This document shows, piece by piece, positions 34,886 through 42,208 of a stretch of DNA of 46,850 bases. A model generated the notes under the pieces. It did not search any database, was not told the origin of the DNA, and saw only the letters and a list, made by a program, of their open reading frames with translations. Numbering within the stretch: position 1 is the first letter of the stretch; every line of letters begins with the position of its first letter. Origin of the DNA: Solirubrobacterales bacterium. Its GTDB lineage: Bacteria; Actinomycetota; Thermoleophilia; Solirubrobacterales; 70-9. The stretch lies in the NCBI GenBank assembly GCA_020438395.1, contig JAGQUR010000019.1, forward strand, positions 1 through 46,850, written 5' to 3'. The translations under genes were made by a program, and so were the position numbers.

Positions 34886-36783
34886 GCATCGACCGCAAGG
34901 GCGCAACCGACTACACCAGGGACGCTCACGTCCACAGCGTCCGTTGTCTCGACTTCGAGGACAAGGCCTCTTTCGAAGAAGCGAAGCGCGGGTTCATCGC
35001 GCCGGTCCCCGAGGGGCAGGTCCTCAAGGAGGATGGCGATTTCGTCTTCGATCCCCACAAGCTCGCCTTTGCCTCCGGCGAGCCGGAAGAGCCGGAAACG
35101 GTCAACCCCAGCCTCTGGCGCCAGGCCCGGCTTTACGCCGACGGCGGGCTCTTCGAAGTCTGCGACCGGATCTACCAGGTCCGCAACCTGGACATTTCGA
35201 ACATCACCTTCATCGAGGGTGACACCGGCCTGATCGTGGTCGACCCGCTGGTCTCGGCCGAGGTGGCCAAGGCGGCCCTCGAGCTCTACTTCGAGCATCG
35301 CGGCGAAAAGGAAGTGGTCGCGGTGATCCATTCGCACAGCCACGTCGACCATTTCGGCGGAGTCCGCGGGGTGGTCGACCAGGCGGACGTCGACTCGGGG
35401 AAGATCCCGATCATCGCTCCGGAGGGCTTCCTCGAAGCGGCAGTTTCCGAGAATGTGGCGGCTGGCAACGTGATGACCCGGCGGGCCATGTACCAGTTCG
35501 GGATCCTGCTGCCGCCTGACGTCCAGGGCACGGTGGGCAGCGGGCTCGGCATCGGCACTTCGCTGGGCACGATCACCCTGATCCCGCCGACCGACCTGAT
35601 CACCTACACCGGCGAGACCCGCGAGATCGACGGTCTTACCTTCGAGTTCATGCTCACCCCGGATACCGAGGCGCCGGCCGAGATGCATTGGTACATCCCG
35701 GAGCTTCGGGCCTTGACCGCGGCCGAGAACTGCACCCACACCCTTCACAACACCTACCCGATCCGCGGCGCGATCGTCCGTGATCCGCAGGCATGGTCGA
35801 TGTACCTGAACGACACGATCGACCGCTGGGCCGACAAGTCGGATGTCATGTACGCGATGCATCACTGGCCGGTCTGGGGGAAGGATCGGGTTCGCGAGAT
35901 GCTCGAGAAGGGCCGCGATGCCTACCGCTTCATCCACGACGAGACCCTGCGACTCGCAAACCACGGCCTGACCCCGCGCGAGATTGCCGAACAGGTCGAA
36001 TTCCCGGATTCGCTAGCGAAGCACTGGTCGGTTCGAAGTTATTACGGCACGGTCAGCCACAACGTCAAGTCGACTTACACCCGCTATCTGGGCTGGTACG
36101 ACGGCAATCCGGCCAACCTCGAGCCGATGGTCCCGGTCGAATCCGGCAAGCGCTACGTCGAGTTCATGGGTGGCGCCGAGAACGTGGTGAAAATGGCCGG
36201 GGAGTCGTTCGAGAAGGGCGAGTACCGCTGGGTGGTCGAGGTACTCGGCCACGTGGTCTTCGCCGACCCCTCGAACAGCGAGGCCAGGGAGCTGCAGGCC
36301 GATGCCTTCGAGCAGCTGGGGTACCAGACGGAATCGTCGACCTGGCGGAACGCCTACCTGATGGGTGCCCAGGAGCTCCGGCACGGGACGCCCAGTTTTC
36401 CGATCGGAAGCACGGCGAGCGAGGATTCGATCCGGGCGATGACCCTGCCGATGATCTTCAATTTCTTCGCGATCAAGATCCACGGGGTCAACGCATCCGA
36501 CCTGGAACTCGACCTGAACCTGGATATAACTGACACCGGCGAGTCGGCAGTGTTGCGCCTTTCCAACGGGGTGCTGAGCCATTCGCTTGTTGACCGGGAT
36601 GAGGATGCGCCGGTGCTGGCGATGACCCGGGACCTGCTCAACCGTCTGGTCGGAAACGAGATCACCCTCGACGAGGCGGTCGAGGCGGGGGAAGTGGAAG
36701 CGGGCGCCGGACTCGAGGTATTCCGCAAGTTCGGTGAGCACCTCGACGAGTTCGACCTCTGGTTCCCGATAATCGAGCCATGA
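34882..36783 (+). CDS. Alkylsulfatase-like metallo-beta-lactamase-fold hydrolase (SdsA1/BDS1 type)
   Basis: 633 residues, matching the ~650 of SdsA1/BDS1. The metal-binding core is HSHVDHFGG (His152, His154, Asp156, His157), followed by FTPDTEAPAEM-like ligands (LTPDTEAPAEMHWYIPELRAL) and AENCTHTLHNTYPIRGA. Next come the alkylsulfatase dimerisation domain (YHGTYSHN-like, here YYGTVSHNVKSTYTRYLGWYDGNP) and the C-terminal SCP2-like lipid-binding domain (from about 520). Class III alkylsulfatases release sulfate from primary alkyl sulfates such as dodecyl sulfate. There is no signal peptide, so the enzyme should be cytoplasmic, unlike secreted SdsA1. It is coupled to the rRNA methyltransferase (ATGA) and to the zinc-finger gene (ATGA). 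The substrate here is inferred only. Confidence 0.9.
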   Translation: MSIDRKGATDYTRDAHVHSVRCLDFEDKASFEEAKRGFIAPVPEGQVLKEDGDFVFDPHKLAFASGEPEEPETVNPSLWRQARLYADGGLFEVCDRIYQVRNLDISNITFIEGDTGLIVVDPLVSAEVAKAALELYFEHRGEKEVVAVIHSHSHVDHFGGVRGVVDQADVDSGKIPIIAPEGFLEAAVSENVAAGNVMTRRAMYQFGILLPPDVQGTVGSGLGIGTSLGTITLIPPTDLITYTGETREIDGLTFEFMLTPDTEAPAEMHWYIPELRALTAAENCTHTLHNTYPIRGAIVRDPQAWSMYLNDTIDRWADKSDVMYAMHHWPVWGKDRVREMLEKGRDAYRFIHDETLRLANHGLTPREIAEQVEFPDSLAKHWSVRSYYGTVSHNVKSTYTRYLGWYDGNPANLEPMVPVESGKRYVEFMGGAENVVKMAGESFEKGEYRWVVEVLGHVVFADPSNSEARELQADAFEQLGYQTESSTWRNAYLMGAQELRHGTPSFPIGSTASEDSIRAMTLPMIFNFFAIKIHGVNASDLELDLNLDITDTGESAVLRLSNGVLSHSLVDRDEDAPVLAMTRDLLNRLVGNEITLDEAVEAGEVEAGAGLEVFRKFGEHLDEFDLWFPIIEP

Positions 36784-37097
36784 GCGAAAAGTGCGAACAC
36801 CTGGACGAGGTCAGGGTCACCCGGCTGCCTGAATCGGTCGAAGGCTGCGAAGACTGCCTGCGGGAGGGGACAGGTTGGGTCCACCTGCGGATCTGTCTGG
36901 TCTGCGGTCATGTCGGCTGCTGTGACAACTCGCCGATGCGGCACGCCACCGGTCATTTCGAAGAGACCGGACATCCGCTGATTCGCTCGATCGAGCCCGG
37001 CGAGGAATGGTCCTGGTGCTACGAGGACGAGATCGGGATGGTCATTGACGGGATCGAGGGGGAGACCCGGATTCCGCCGTCCCCGCTCCTTTCCTGA
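36780..37097 (+). CDS. UBP-type zinc-finger protein
   Basis: 105 residues with the start overlapping the alkylsulfatase stop. The arrangement CEHL (5-8), GCEDCLREG, RICLVCGHVGCCDNSPMRHATGHF and HPLIRSIEPGEEWSWCY gives the Cys/His spacing of the UBP (ubiquitin-specific-protease) zinc finger. In bacteria this occurs as short stand-alone proteins of unknown role. Ubiquitin is absent from such organisms, so its ligand, perhaps a C-terminal peptide, is unknown. It is likely cytoplasmic and cotranslated with the two upstream genes. Confidence 0.87.
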   Translation: MSEKCEHLDEVRVTRLPESVEGCEDCLREGTGWVHLRICLVCGHVGCCDNSPMRHATGHFEETGHPLIRSIEPGEEWSWCYEDEIGMVIDGIEGETRIPPSPLLS

Positions 37098-37123
37098 CCG
37101 GGCCGCGAAATTCCCGAAAAAGC

Positions 37124-37148
37124 GGTTTCGGCGGCTGAAGCCGGGTAA
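37124..37148 (+). promoter_or_regulatory. SigB/SigF-type promoter
   Basis: GGTTT (37124-37128), 14 nt, then GGGTAA (37143-37148). This fits the GTTT-N14-GGGTA pattern known for SigB of Bacillus and, with slightly longer spacers, SigF of mycobacteria. It ends 9 nt before the ATG of the USP-membrane protein. A SigB/SigF-family gene is 2 kb downstream. Confidence 0.6.
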
Positions 37149-37157
37149 GTTGAAAGC

Positions 37158-38030
37158 ATGATGACCGAGTCCGCAGGTGAAACATCCGCGAGCGCGTCGT
37201 CGCTCGAAACCCAGGAAGCACCTCACCGGGTATTGCTCGTCGCCGATGAAGTCTTCCGCGGAAGCGATCTGGCCGAGGAACTCAGATCGCATCTTCAGTC
37301 AATCGACGGAATCGAGATCTTCGTGATCTCGACTGCGACCTCGCATTCAGCCATCGACCAGGAACTCGGCGACGTCGACCGTCCGAAGAAGGAGGCCGGC
37401 GAAAGGCTCGAGCTGATCCTCTCCGAACTCCGGGATCAGGGACTGGACGCGAGCGGAGTGGTCGGGGACGCCGATCCGAATGTCGCCGTGGGCGACGGCC
37501 TGGTCGATTTCGACGCCGACGAAATCGTGGTGGTCTGCCATGTCGACAGCGAACGGGAATACGCCGAGAAGGGTCTCTGGAACCGGCTCAGCACCGATTT
37601 TCATCAGCCTGTGACAGAACTGAAGGTTCCCCATCCCGACGGGGACGGTTCGGCCGGCGGCGTACAGGAAGTCGAGCATGCCCCTGCGCATGAGAAGACC
37701 GAAGATGAAGTGATCAGGGAAACGCGCAATTTCCCGCCGCTCAGGCCCCTAGATGTGGCCGGCATCCTGATCGGATTCATTGGTACGGTCGCGCTCGGCA
37801 TGATCTCGGTGGCGGCCGGGATCGACGATTCCGGGGAGCTCTCCGGGGCGGCAGCAGTCATCCTGTTGATCGCTATCGGAGCTTTCCTGATCAACGTCGC
37901 AAACATCCTCGGCTTGCTCTTCTTCGAGAGCGTCCGTTACACCGGCCTGTGGGAAAAGTTCTTTGCCCGGACCGCGATCATCTACACCCTGGTCGGGTTG
38001 GCCGCGTCTCTTGTCCTCTGGCTCGCCTGA
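37158..38030 (+). CDS. Universal-stress-like domain fused to a membrane region
   Basis: 290 residues; a second ATG follows at once. After a Ser/Glu-rich start, residues about 22-160 form an alpha/beta domain (HRVLLVADEVFRGSDLAEEL, IEIFVIST, VVGDADPNVAVGDGLVDFDADEIVVVCH) like half of a universal stress protein or a GxxA-type nucleotide fold. An acidic linker and three hydrophobic segments follow (VAGILIGFIGTVALGMIS, AVILLIAIGAFLINVANILG, FARTAIIYTLVGLAASLVLWL). Members of this domain group are often stress-induced. Its upstream region matches a SigB/SigF promoter, so it is a candidate regulon member of the sigma factor encoded at 39261-40043. The biochemical role is unknown. Confidence 0.75.
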   Translation: MMTESAGETSASASSLETQEAPHRVLLVADEVFRGSDLAEELRSHLQSIDGIEIFVISTATSHSAIDQELGDVDRPKKEAGERLELILSELRDQGLDASGVVGDADPNVAVGDGLVDFDADEIVVVCHVDSEREYAEKGLWNRLSTDFHQPVTELKVPHPDGDGSAGGVQEVEHAPAHEKTEDEVIRETRNFPPLRPLDVAGILIGFIGTVALGMISVAAGIDDSGELSGAAAVILLIAIGAFLINVANILGLLFFESVRYTGLWEKFFARTAIIYTLVGLAASLVLWLA

Positions 38031-38054
38031 TCGGGAAGGAACCGGACTCGGAGG

Positions 38055-39155
38055 ATGACGACGCGGGTCGCGGTAATCGGCGCGGGGATAGTCGGCCTCG
38101 CAACAGCCCGGGCGCTGGAGCGCCGCGGCTTTACCTGCCTGCTTTTCGAGCAGGGAGCTCCCGGCGGGGGCCAGTCGGCGGGAGAGTCCCGGATTTTCCG
38201 GCATGCCCACAACGACCCCAGGCAGTTCGAGCTCGCCGTCCGTGCCCGGCGGGACTGGAAGGAATGGGAGGCGGAGTTCGGGGTACAGCTGATTTCCCCC
38301 GACGGCGCGATGGCGATCGGCGCGGAGTCCGTTTCGAGACTCGAGAAGTACGCCGACGATCCGGCCGTCCGGGTTCGGGAGATGACTCCGGAACAGGTCA
38401 CCCGGGCATTACCGATACTGGCCGGCTACGACGGCCCGGCCCTGATCGATGACGCGGCAGGGGCAATCCTCACAAGGCTGACGATTGCCCACCTGATCGA
38501 GTCTGTCGGGCCCAATCTCGTGCCGGAGCGGGTCGAGAGCGTCGTTCCCCGTCCGGAAGGAGGGGTGGAGGTGACCAGCAGTTTCGGGTCCCGGGACTTC
38601 GACGCGGTTGTGGTCGCCGCGGGCACCGGCACACCGGCCCTGGCTGCCAGCGCGGATATCAATATTCCGTCCGAACCCCGGGCCCATGTCAGGCTGACCT
38701 TTCCGCTGGCTTCCGGGGTCAGGGAGCCGCGGCTCGCCTGCATTCAGGATTCATCCGGAGCCTTCGGGGAGGCCGCCGCCTACGGATCGCCGGTCCGCGG
38801 CAACCGTTCATACGCGGTCGGACTCGCCCTGAGCGCCGAGGTCGACTCGGAATCGCCGGAAGATCCCCTTTCCGGGCTGGCAGAGCGGACCCGCGCCTAT
38901 GTGCGCGAGGCCATGCCGGGACTGGACCCGGACGGCGCCGTCCCGTTCCAGCGCTGGATCACCGAGTTGCCGTGGGCGGCCGACGGCCTCGCGATCTGGC
39001 AGGAAGGCGATGCCTACTTCGTCGCCGGTCACAACCTCTTCAAACTTGCGCCCGCACTCGGCCGGACCCTGGCCGACTCGGTGGTCTCCGGCATGGTGGA
39101 ACCGGGCTTCCGTCCGGAAGCTCGCCTTGGAGCGCCGGCTCTCGAAGCGCGTTGA
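38055..39155 (+). CDS. FAD-dependent amine oxidase of the DAO/sarcosine-oxidase type
   Basis: 366 residues. It starts with the dinucleotide-binding VAVIGAGIVGLATARALERRG and an acidic LLFEQG strand 2 end. The flavin-covering region follows: GQSAGESRIFRHAHNDPRQFELAVRA, resembling SoxA/MTOX monomeric sarcosine and N-methyltryptophan oxidases. Near the C-terminus AYFVAGHNLFKLAPALGRTLAD gives the FAD-binding G-H-N-x-x-K-x-A-P loop. It probably oxidises a secondary amine or amino acid to an imine with release of H2O2; the substrate is unknown. GGAGG directly abuts the ATG, closer than normal for a ribosome binding site. The stop codon lies in the first copy of a 32-bp duplication. Confidence 0.88.
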   Translation: MTTRVAVIGAGIVGLATARALERRGFTCLLFEQGAPGGGQSAGESRIFRHAHNDPRQFELAVRARRDWKEWEAEFGVQLISPDGAMAIGAESVSRLEKYADDPAVRVREMTPEQVTRALPILAGYDGPALIDDAAGAILTRLTIAHLIESVGPNLVPERVESVVPRPEGGVEVTSSFGSRDFDAVVVAAGTGTPALAASADINIPSEPRAHVRLTFPLASGVREPRLACIQDSSGAFGEAAAYGSPVRGNRSYAVGLALSAEVDSESPEDPLSGLAERTRAYVREAMPGLDPDGAVPFQRWITELPWAADGLAIWQEGDAYFVAGHNLFKLAPALGRTLADSVVSGMVEPGFRPEARLGAPALEAR

Positions 39156-39211
39156 CCCGGAGGGTTAAACGAACCGACCCGCGTTGACCCGGAGGGTTAA
39201 ACGAACCGACC
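39148..39211. repeat. Perfect 32-bp tandem duplication
   Basis: Two identical 32-bp copies at 39148-39179 and 39180-39211, each starting CGCGTTGACC and ending CGAACCGACC. The first contains the stop codon of the amine oxidase gene. The second supplies the left arm of the terminator hairpin. A recent slippage or duplication event fits. Confidence 0.9.
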
Positions 39212-39238
39212 GGCCAGGGGGCGGGCCGGTCGGTTCGT
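39201..39238. terminator. 15-bp stem terminator between convergent genes
   Basis: ACGAACCGACCGGCC (39201-39215) and GGCCGGTCGGTTCGT (39224-39238) with an 8-nt loop. It lies between the amine oxidase and the convergent sigma factor gene. On the minus strand TTTAACC follows. The other strand has no U-tract. The duplicated copy offers an alternative left arm. Confidence 0.7.
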
Positions 39239-39260
39239 GTCATTGGGGAGGGAGGGAAGT

Positions 39261-40043
39261 TCAGGCGGCGGCAGGGAGGCGATCGCCCATGCGGTCGAGG
39301 ATGCGCCGCAGCATGCGTGACACATGCATCTGGGAGTGGCCGATCTTCTCGGCGATCTCTGACTGGGTCATCTCGTCGCGGAACCGGAGGCGGATCACCA
39401 TGCGTTCCTCTCCGCTCAGATCATCCATTGCGTCGCGAAGCATGATCCGGCGCTCGGCGGTCTCGTAGTGTGAATCCTCACGTCCGAGCCATTCGGCAGG
39501 AGAGCTCTGGTCTTCGTCACCGGACCCGGGTGACTGGTCGAGGGAGACCGGGTGACGGTTGTGGCCGGCTTCGAAGGCTTCGGTGACCTCGGACTCCGGG
39601 CAGCTCATCTCGGCGGCGATCTCGGCGATCGACGGTTCGCGGTTGAGACGGCTGGTCAGGTCCGAGACGACGATGTCGATCTGCCCGATCCGGTCATAGA
39701 GGCTTCGGGGCAGTCGCATCGCCGAGGTGCGGTCGCGGAAGTGCCGCTTCAGTTCGCCGGTGATGGTGGGGGAAGCGAAGGCGATGAACGGGACGCCACG
39801 TGCGGGGTCGAAACGATTGATCGCGTTGACCAGTCCGAGGCTCGCAACCTGGACCAGGTCGTCGAGGGATTCCGCCTGGCTGCGGTAGCGGACGGCGACG
39901 CTCTTGGCGAAAGCGAGGTAGCGGTTGACCAGCTCCTCGCGGGCATGGGGGTCGCTGTCGCGGCGCTCCCAGAGATCGGCCTCGTCGGCCAGTCCGATGA
40001 TGTTGCTTGTCGAATCCACCCTGTGTTGAACCTTGCTTTCCAT
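39261..40043 (-). CDS. SigB/SigF/SigG-family RNA polymerase sigma factor
   Basis: 260 residues of the group-3 sigma-70 type. Region 2 contains ELVNRYLAFAKSVAVRYR, SLDDLVQVASLGLVNAINRFDP and FIAFASPTITGELKRHFRD. Region 3 has MRLPRSLYDRI and REPSIAEIAAEMS. Region 4 has LSGEERMVIRLRFRDEMTQS and EIAEKIGHSQMHVSRMLRRIL, the -35-recognising helix-turn-helix. Such factors control general stress or sporulation-like programmes through partner-switching anti-sigma factors. No rsbW/rsbV-type genes are adjacent, which is unusual. A good GAGAGG ribosome site lies before the ATG. Upstream are TTAAGG-16-GATACT and a set of ATACTGG elements. Confidence 0.93.
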   Translation of the reverse strand: MESKVQHRVDSTSNIIGLADEADLWERRDSDPHAREELVNRYLAFAKSVAVRYRSQAESLDDLVQVASLGLVNAINRFDPARGVPFIAFASPTITGELKRHFRDRTSAMRLPRSLYDRIGQIDIVVSDLTSRLNREPSIAEIAAEMSCPESEVTEAFEAGHNRHPVSLDQSPGSGDEDQSSPAEWLGREDSHYETAERRIMLRDAMDDLSGEERMVIRLRFRDEMTQSEIAEKIGHSQMHVSRMLRRILDRMGDRLPAAA

Positions 40044-40411
40044 CGTTCAGCCTCTCTTTCCGGAGGAGTGCCCCTCCTGAGTTGCTGCCCTGGTGCTCTC
40101 GATCCGAGAGCCGTGCAGTGGTGCCTGATCGTTCGGGGAAACCGTAAGCAAGGATCGGTGAACTGTCCAGTATCCAAAACCTAAAGAAAGCCTTAAGTTT
40201 CCGAATGCCGTTCAGAAAATGGCTTCAATACTGGCTTCTTGACACCAGTATTTGGCGCAACAGAAGGGAAACAAGCAGTTTCACAAAAAAGACAACACAG
40301 TACGCAGGTGTTGCGTCAGGCCCCGGTTTGGAACGAAAAAACCGTCCCGGGTGCCTTTCGGCCGGTCCCGTAAGGGCGTTCCTGCGCGCGAAGGTGATTC
40401 GACGGGCCGCG
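40044..40411. other. Long intergenic region upstream of the sigma factor gene
   Basis: 368 bp without a convincing gene, more AT-rich than its surroundings. Seen on the plus strand: a hairpin GCTCTCG/CGAGAGC (40095-40101, 40105-40111), and CCAGTAT at 40167-40173. There is also an inverted repeat AATACTGG (40227-40234)/CCAGTATT (40245-40252) with a 10-nt loop. On the minus strand a TTAAGG-N16-GATACT promoter candidate overlaps the first CCAGTAT (reading GGATACTGG). These could be operators for control of the sigma gene. Open frames here are short and lack plausible products. Confidence 0.6.
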
Positions 40412-40768
40412 TCAGCGCGGTTTGTAGCGATGGTGAAGCATCAGCGAATTCCCGTCGGGATCTGCAAAGAGCGCCATGAGGCATACCCCGGTGTCGAAGG
40501 TGTCGCCGAAGAAGGTGACGCCCCTGGACTCGAGCTCGGCCCTGGCCGCCTCCATGTCCTCCACATGGAGGGCCAGATGGGAACACTTCTCGGCCGAGAA
40601 CTCCATTCCCTGCTGGACTGGCTCCCAGATGCCGAAGCAGGTATCGCCGACCCAGAACTCGTATTCCGAGTTCGGGTCGGGCCTGAGGCCGAGGGTTTCC
40701 ACGTAGAAGGCTCGTGAGCGATCTGCGTCGGTGGACGGAATGCCGATGAAGTCAAGGCCGGTGATCAT
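40412..40768 (-). CDS. VOC/glyoxalase-fold protein
   Basis: 118 residues, a single vicinal-oxygen-chelate domain: MITGLDFIGIPSTDADRSRAFY (strand and helix), LGLRPDPNSEYEFWVGD, HLALHVEDMEAARAELESRG and FADPDGNSLMLHHR, with paired betaalphabetabetabeta modules. His and Glu-type metal positions are partly visible (HLAL, LMLHH). Relatives include glyoxalases and resistance proteins that bind antibiotics; the function here is unknown. It is cytoplasmic and stands alone, 41 bp downstream of the Crp-like gene on the same strand, so the two could share a transcript. Confidence 0.88.
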   Translation of the reverse strand: MITGLDFIGIPSTDADRSRAFYVETLGLRPDPNSEYEFWVGDTCFGIWEPVQQGMEFSAEKCSHLALHVEDMEAARAELESRGVTFFGDTFDTGVCLMALFADPDGNSLMLHHRYKPR

Positions 40769-40808
40769 GCTTTGAAACTACCCGGTGGAGAGGAGCGAAA
40801 CCGTGGTT

Positions 40809-41561
40809 TCAGGCCCCGATCGTTTCCGATGGATCATCGATCCCGGCGAGGACGGCCATGGGGTCGATGTCTGCAGCGAAGAACGTCCAGGTTCCGTCCG
40901 GCGCCTGTTCCACCAGTCCGCTGTCGGCGAGGGTGGTCAGGGCGGAACTCACCTTTGGCCGGCGCGCCCCGATCAGGGCGGCCAGGTTGCGGTGGCTGAG
41001 CCGGATCGGGATCCTGACCCCGCGCGGTCCGCCGACGCCCCAGCGTTCGGCCACGTACCTGAAGGTGAGCAGCAGCCGGTGATCAATCCGGGTCAGCTGG
41101 CTGAGCGCAACCTGGAAACCGAGCCAGCGCGCCCGGGCAACAACCCGGTCCATGAGCACGGTCAGGATGCTCGGGAACTCCCGTGCCTGCTCATGGAAGT
41201 CCTCGCCCACGATCGCCACGTGACTGGTCGCCAGAAGCGCCCATTCGTCGGTCACATGCATCGCCCCGAGTTCCTGAGGCACCACCCAGGGCCGAATCAG
41301 GTCACCCGGCCCCAGCAGTTCGATCGAAGGCCGGCTCGAGACCAGGATCTCCCTGGTCACCGCTCCCTCGAGGATCAGGTAGCCGAGGAAGAGCGGGCTG
41401 GAGGGCTGCGCTCCGGCGCCTTCCCATGGACCGGCTTCAACCCGCCTGACTTCGACCCGGAGTTTCTCCCTGGCTTCGTCCAGAACGCGCCGTTCGATCC
41501 CGCGGGCCAGCGAGGGCGCCGCATCCAGCAGCCTGACCTCGCCTTCGGGTTCACCGAACAT
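40809..41561 (-). CDS. Crp/Fnr-family transcriptional regulator
   Basis: 250 residues. The N-terminal half is a cyclic-nucleotide-binding-like barrel: PLFLGYLILEGAVTREI, IELLGPGDLIRPW and EWALLATSHVAIVGEDF. It lacks the canonical phosphate-binding-cassette Arg/Ser motif, so cAMP binding is doubtful. The dimerisation helix is followed by a winged helix with RLSHRNLAALIGARRPKVSSALTTLADSGLV, the DNA-recognition region. It is probably a cytoplasmic regulator with an unknown signal. The start at 41561 is 59 bp from the divergent DUF4333 lipoprotein gene, a possible target. The VOC gene follows on the same strand. Confidence 0.88.
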   Translation of the reverse strand: MFGEPEGEVRLLDAAPSLARGIERRVLDEAREKLRVEVRRVEAGPWEGAGAQPSSPLFLGYLILEGAVTREILVSSRPSIELLGPGDLIRPWVVPQELGAMHVTDEWALLATSHVAIVGEDFHEQAREFPSILTVLMDRVVARARWLGFQVALSQLTRIDHRLLLTFRYVAERWGVGGPRGVRIPIRLSHRNLAALIGARRPKVSSALTTLADSGLVEQAPDGTWTFFAADIDPMAVLAGIDDPSETIGA

Positions 41562-41608
41562 GCCCTGACCCTAGCCGGAAGGGGCGGCGCTGGCGCCTGA
41601 ACTGCCGA

Positions 41609-41614
41609 TAAGGT
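41609..41614 (+). promoter_or_regulatory. Putative -10 box, leaderless
   Basis: TAAGGT ends 6 nt before the ATG at 41621. The same spacing is seen upstream of several other genes in this window. Confidence 0.5.
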
Positions 41615-41620
41615 CAGGGC

Positions 41621-41974
41621 ATGATCTCGTCTCCCCGCAGTGCCCTCGCCCTGGTCGCCGTGCTCGGTTCGGCCCTCACTCTCGGTGCCTGTGGCGGATC
41701 GGTCTCGATCGGCGATCAGTCCATCGACCAGAACGAACTCGAGCTCGAATCGTCGCGGACGCTCGAGCAGCAGTACGGCGAGAAGCCGGCGTCGATTGAT
41801 TGTCCCGAGGATCTCAAGGCGGAAGTCGACGCCACCGAGACCTGCGAACTGGTCGACCAGCAGGGCAACCACTACGACATGAAGGTCACCGTCACCTCGG
41901 TCGACAGTGACGGCAACGCCAAGTTCAACATCAAGGTCGGCCCGATCAAGCAGATGGGGAGCGTTCCCCAGTAA
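41621..41974 (+). CDS. DUF4333-type lipoprotein
   Basis: 117 residues. The signal peptide ends at the lipobox TLGAC (about Cys24), followed by GGSVSIGDQSID. The mature domain has LEQQYGEKPASIDCPEDLKAE and ATETCELVDQQGNHYDMKVTVTSVD, with two conserved Cys residues that can pair. This is the DUF4333 pattern found in small actinobacterial secreted proteins. The function is unknown, and anchorage at the outer membrane face is predicted. It is followed 20 bp later by a small membrane-protein gene. The divergent Crp-like gene may control it. Confidence 0.88.
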   Translation: MISSPRSALALVAVLGSALTLGACGGSVSIGDQSIDQNELELESSRTLEQQYGEKPASIDCPEDLKAEVDATETCELVDQQGNHYDMKVTVTSVDSDGNAKFNIKVGPIKQMGSVPQ

Positions 41975-41994
41975 GGGGCACCTGGACGGAACGA

Positions 41995-42177
41995 ATGGCT
42001 GATTCCGGCGACGAAATCCAGCAGGAGTTCGAGGAGTTCGAGCAGGCCGAGTCGTCAATGGACTCGGGACTCGAATCCGCCCCCAGGAGCGGTGGCATGC
42101 CGTCGTGGATCAAGTGGATGGTGATCGCCGACCTCCTGGTCATCGCCGCGGTCCTGGCGATCGTCTTCCTCGCCTGA
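41995..42177 (+). CDS. Small single-span membrane protein
   Basis: 60 residues. The acidic N-terminal half (EEFEEFEQAESSMDSG) is followed by a hydrophobic segment WMVIADLLVIAAVLAIVFLA at the C-terminus, so a C-tail anchor is likely. No homologue is recognised. It is 20 bp after the DUF4333 gene. ACGGAACG before the ATG is only a weak ribosome site, and it is probably cotranscribed. It is a hypothetical protein, but its composition is gene-like. Confidence 0.65.
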   Translation: MADSGDEIQQEFEEFEQAESSMDSGLESAPRSGGMPSWIKWMVIADLLVIAAVLAIVFLA

Positions 42178-42208
42178 CCAAGAAGGACGGACGGCGCCCG
42201 CCGGCGAC

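Noticed and set aside
34342..35964. A 540-codon minus-strand frame.
   Set aside because: Antisense to the RlmA-like and alkylsulfatase-like genes, both well supported by motifs.
39148..39211. The 32-bp duplicate considered as a CRISPR repeat or attachment site.
   Set aside because: There are only two copies with no spacer, no tRNA or integrase nearby, and one copy includes a coding end.
40239..40262. A perfect TTGACA on the plus strand upstream of nothing annotated.
   Set aside because: No -10 box at a suitable distance and no plus-strand gene follows; it is also part of the loop of the ATACTGG inverted repeat.
40205..40717. Plus-strand frame of 170 codons in the intergenic/VOC region.
   Set aside because: It runs antisense through the VOC gene, and its upstream part has no family resemblance.
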